Below, piece after piece: positions 61,725 to 64,000 of a stretch of 64,000 bases of DNA. Under the pieces are notes generated by a model. The model was not told the DNA's origin, searched no databases, and saw only the letters and a program-made list of their open reading frames with translations. Each line of letters opens with the position of its first letter. Within the stretch, counting starts at the first letter, position 1. Origin of the DNA: Rhizobium tumorigenes (GTDB lineage: Bacteria > Pseudomonadota > Alphaproteobacteria > Rhizobiales > Rhizobiaceae). The translations under genes and the position numbers were made by a program. Location: contig NZ_CP117255.1 in NCBI RefSeq assembly GCF_003240565.2, positions 744,001 through 808,000 of the forward strand. Direction: 5' to 3'.

Positions 61725-63074
61725 TCATTGCTTACACGGTACTTTGACGGCTTCCACACAATTCACCTTCTGTTCCCAACTTGCGTCTTTGGCATATCGC
61801 GACCGCAGCAGGGACTTCTTCTCTCCAGTCTCGTGGCCAATGACATCTTGAATGGTCGCTTCAGGGATGTCCGCATGCCGGGCCTTGGTAGCGAAGGTGC
61901 GCCTGAAGCTGTGGAAGTTGACAAGGCTGCGCCGGAAGCCCTCTCGTTTTTCTGAAACGCCTAATGACTTGCGGCGACGTGTGAACGCCTTTGACAGGGT
62001 GTCCGATGGATTGCCTAGTTTCATGAACTCCTCGAACAGAAGCCCGGCAGGCTCTCGGCCTTTGCAACGTCGTGTGATGATAGCCACGAGTTTCGAATGG
62101 ATAGGAACCACGCGAAGTCCGGCCTTTGTCTTCGATTTCCTTTGATCGAACATGCCATCCGCACAGGCGGCAACGGTAAGGTCGGTTATCTCGGCCAAAC
62201 GCATCCCGCTCAGTACGGAAATGAGGGCTAGCTCCTTCAGCTCATCGTTCCAGTCCAGCTTGCCGCCCCCACGCTTGGAGAAGGCATCTTTGTAGAGGAC
62301 GCTTTCTAGCTCGCTGTCGGTGAACGGGCGCTCGACCTCCACAATTACGCCCTGCTTACCCCGCGCCTTTGGTATCTGTCCCTCCCATGGGTTCTTATCA
62401 TTGCTGCTGACATGCCCTCGGGTTCGAAGGTGTTCCCAGTAGCCCGCGATAGCTCCCAGGTGCTTCTTCGCCGTCACCCGGGTCATCTTCGCGGGGTTGA
62501 GGAGTTCACCGGTCACATACTGGCCAGCGATCTTCACGTTGATCTCGACGATGCTGAGGCCTTTCTCTTTTGACCAAGCAGCAAGCCGCTTTAGGATGCT
62601 TCGGTAGTCAAGGGTGGTCTTGGGTGCCAGGTTGATCTCCGACAGCCACTGCTCGACGTGAGCATCAACATCGGCTTTGCCTTGCCAAGCGTTGTCGAAG
62701 GAGGCCTGAGCAACAGGCTTGCGTCCTAGCGCATCACGCATCTGTCCGACGCTCTCTTCTATCTGGGAACGAACGTCAGGGTCTTGTTCAGCTACATACG
62801 CCTCTCGGCTCAGCTGAGCGCGGAGGAGTGCATCGCTCAATGTATCGGGAACTAGTCGGCCACTTCGGATGTCCCGAAACAGGTCAACCATTTCCCTCTC
62901 GCGTCGGTCTCGCCACCTTCGTGCGGCCATGAGATCGCCGGTACCTGTGCTTTCTACATAGTTCTGCTGGCCTTTGAAGTAGTCGCGGCAGTCTGCAGGA
63001 ACGCCGATTTTAAACTGGTATTTCGTTCCCTTGAGCCGAATGTGCCTGTTTGGCTTGCCTCGAACACCCGCCAT
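61725..63074 (-). CDS. int: Tyrosine-type site-specific integrase
   Basis: 449 residues. An N-terminal arm-binding region (HIRLKGTKYQFKIGVPADCR), a SAM-like core-binding domain, and a catalytic domain with Arg292 in VLSGMRLAEI, H388-x-x-R391 in HSFRRTFAT, a later conserved His in VIGHE, and the nucleophile Tyr427 in LRSRYAKDA. All catalytic residues are kept. It lies at the right end beside attR, and its upstream sequence contains the TTTGTGCCAA repeats, so integrase binding there could also repress its own gene (inference). Confidence 0.95.
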   Translation of the reverse strand: MAGVRGKPNRHIRLKGTKYQFKIGVPADCRDYFKGQQNYVESTGTGDLMAARRWRDRREREMVDLFRDIRSGRLVPDTLSDALLRAQLSREAYVAEQDPDVRSQIEESVGQMRDALGRKPVAQASFDNAWQGKADVDAHVEQWLSEINLAPKTTLDYRSILKRLAAWSKEKGLSIVEINVKIAGQYVTGELLNPAKMTRVTAKKHLGAIAGYWEHLRTRGHVSSNDKNPWEGQIPKARGKQGVIVEVERPFTDSELESVLYKDAFSKRGGGKLDWNDELKELALISVLSGMRLAEITDLTVAACADGMFDQRKSKTKAGLRVVPIHSKLVAIITRRCKGREPAGLLFEEFMKLGNPSDTLSKAFTRRRKSLGVSEKREGFRRSLVNFHSFRRTFATKARHADIPEATIQDVIGHETGEKKSLLRSRYAKDASWEQKVNCVEAVKVPCKQ

Positions 63075-63092
63075 CGAACCCTTCCTTGCTGA

Positions 63093-63143
63093 TTTGTGCC
63101 AAAGATTTGTGCCAAATTCAGTTCGGATTACCCAATGATAACA
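63093..63143 (+). promoter_or_regulatory. Right-end integrase arm-type sites
   Basis: TTTGTGCCAA at 63093 and 63106 (13-bp period), then CGGATTACCCAATGATAACA at 63124-63143, matching the left-end set in the same orientation. They sit 19 bp upstream of the integrase start codon. Confidence 0.65.
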
Positions 63144-63178
63144 ATGGCGTCAATAGGTTAGGGTCCGATGGTGGAGCT

Positions 63179-63198
63179 TCCCTTCCTCTCCGCCATTT
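63179..63198 (+). repeat. attR: direct repeat of the tRNA-Ser 3' end
   Basis: Identical to 51177-51196; marks the right boundary of the island. Confidence 0.92.
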
Positions 63199-64000
63199 GC
63201 CCGGCGATATTCCCTTACTTAATTCTACAGATTGCTGTGATTTATCGGGCGTTTGGATGCCTTGTCGGTCACGCGCGGCGTGTTGGCTCTGCAATGCTTT
63301 ATGATCCATGAACGATTGCCGTGAAGCATCTCGAAGCTGCAATCGCCTGAACGGCAGTGAATAGCGGCCACGGCTGATGCTTCGAATCGATCCACTTCCA
63401 TCGCAGATGACCTCCCTATGCTTCGTTGGATGCTTTACGCCTCTATCCCGGAACTCTGCCTTGCCCCTCGAACGCGACGACAGGGTACCGCATGACAACA
63501 GTGGCCACCAACATTGCACGAGCGCGCGACGCAGTCGGCTGCATGTCGACTTTAAGCTGTATTAGACTCACTCTGTTGTAGTGACGATTTCTGGCCGAGT
63601 GCGCCGAGGCTCATAAAGCTGAAGTGACGACGTTCGCCGGATCGGATGCTGATTCCACATCCGCACACTGTGCTCGAATCGCAGGCAGCAACCGCCTGTG
63701 CGAGCCGAATCGACGTCGAAGGCGTGTCCGTTCCCCGATCGGGAATCGTTGCCGGGCTGTTTCCAAATGTTGCCGCCTGCCGTGGAAATGCCGTACATGT
63801 GGCAGGGTTTCCGGGGATTTTGTGTGTCAGCGTCCCTCTCGAAAGCCTGTCACGGGCAGGCGCATTGCTGTTAAGTCCGTGCGAGATAAGGCTTTTTCTT
63901 AATAAAAGCTAAATAAACCGCCCTTCACCTCACCGTTTTGTGTCCTTTCGGCAACATGAATTGGGGAAGGGTCCCGCCAAAACCCCCTTCCGGCAAGATG
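63199..64000. other. Right chromosomal flank without a supported gene
   Basis: 802 bases. Only short open frames with poor codon pattern and no recognisable product. AT-rich around 63870-63920 (a promoter-like stretch) with a purine-rich segment following at 63960-63975, so a plus-strand gene may begin just beyond the window. Confidence 0.4.

Larger units (their letters stand above)
51177..63198. mobile_element. tRNA-Ser-integrated genomic island of about 12 kb
   Basis: Bounded by a 20-bp perfect direct repeat: the tRNA-Ser 3' end at the left and a copy at 63179-63198. A tyrosine integrase gene lies at the right end, transcribed inward. Both ends carry related arm-like sequences (TTTGTGCCAA clusters). 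The interior is AT-richer and holds hypothetical genes, a ParB-like relic, a serine recombinase with decayed copies of its 3' end, a pentapeptide/TIR protein and an ATPase/HNH pair. No capsid, tail, relaxase or type IV secretion gene is present, so it is an island or satellite rather than a complete phage or ICE. Confidence 0.92.

Noticed and set aside
1..64000. CRISPR array
   Set aside because: No regularly spaced repeats of CRISPR type; the only short tandem set is the 13-14 bp-spaced 10-mers at the island ends, too close together for spacers.

Overview
The window looks like chromosomal DNA of a Rhizobiaceae member (Rhizobium/Agrobacterium group). I infer this from the GC-rich, densely packed genes, the order degP – response regulator – sensor kinase – MOSC – glnE – PleC-like kinase – pepN, and the inositol cluster iolR-iolC-iolD-iolE-iolB with GGAA-N6-TTCC operators. 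No database search was possible; all names rest on motifs, lengths and context.

Layout. 1-11.6 kb: end of a DegP-type protease with a strong terminator, a two-component pair, a MOSC protein, the nitrogen regulator glnE, a PleC/DivJ-type kinase and aminopeptidase N. 11.7-25.4 kb: an MFS carrier, a divergent uracil-DNA glycosylase, an Hsp70-like ATPase, an RND efflux operon, an SDR enzyme, ETF-ubiquinone oxidoreductase, a GNAT enzyme and an MgtE magnesium channel with a structured leader. 25.7-42 kb: an alcohol dehydrogenase-like reductase, an MFS exporter, a lipid kinase, a divergent glutamine-synthetase-like/aminotransferase pair, a Nudix hydrolase, a lipid-linked glycosylation module (GT2, GT39, UPF0104), AMP nucleosidase, a Sel1-like small protein, a HisC-like aminotransferase and two related PilZ-type proteins. 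42-48.7 kb: the myo-inositol catabolic operon and its repressor. 49-51 kb: a ferredoxin reductase and an HpaI-type aldolase.

51.1-63.2 kb: tRNA-Ser(GCT) carries at its 3' end an integrated element of about 12 kb. It is bounded by a 20-bp direct repeat of the tRNA 3' end and has a tyrosine integrase at its right end. Both ends carry matching clusters of a short TTTGTGCCAA-type repeat, the likely integrase arm sites. Its cargo is visibly AT-richer than the flanks: a membrane protein, a frameshifted ParB-like protein, small hypothetical genes, a pentapeptide-repeat/TIR protein, a serine recombinase, and an overlapping ATPase + HNH nuclease pair resembling the Septu (PtuAB) anti-phage system but with a long N-terminal extension. 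Two decayed copies of the serine recombinase 3' end lie between cargo modules, suggesting stepwise accretion. The island is the accessory region of the window and probably a defence island.

63.2-64 kb: right chromosomal flank with no gene I can support.
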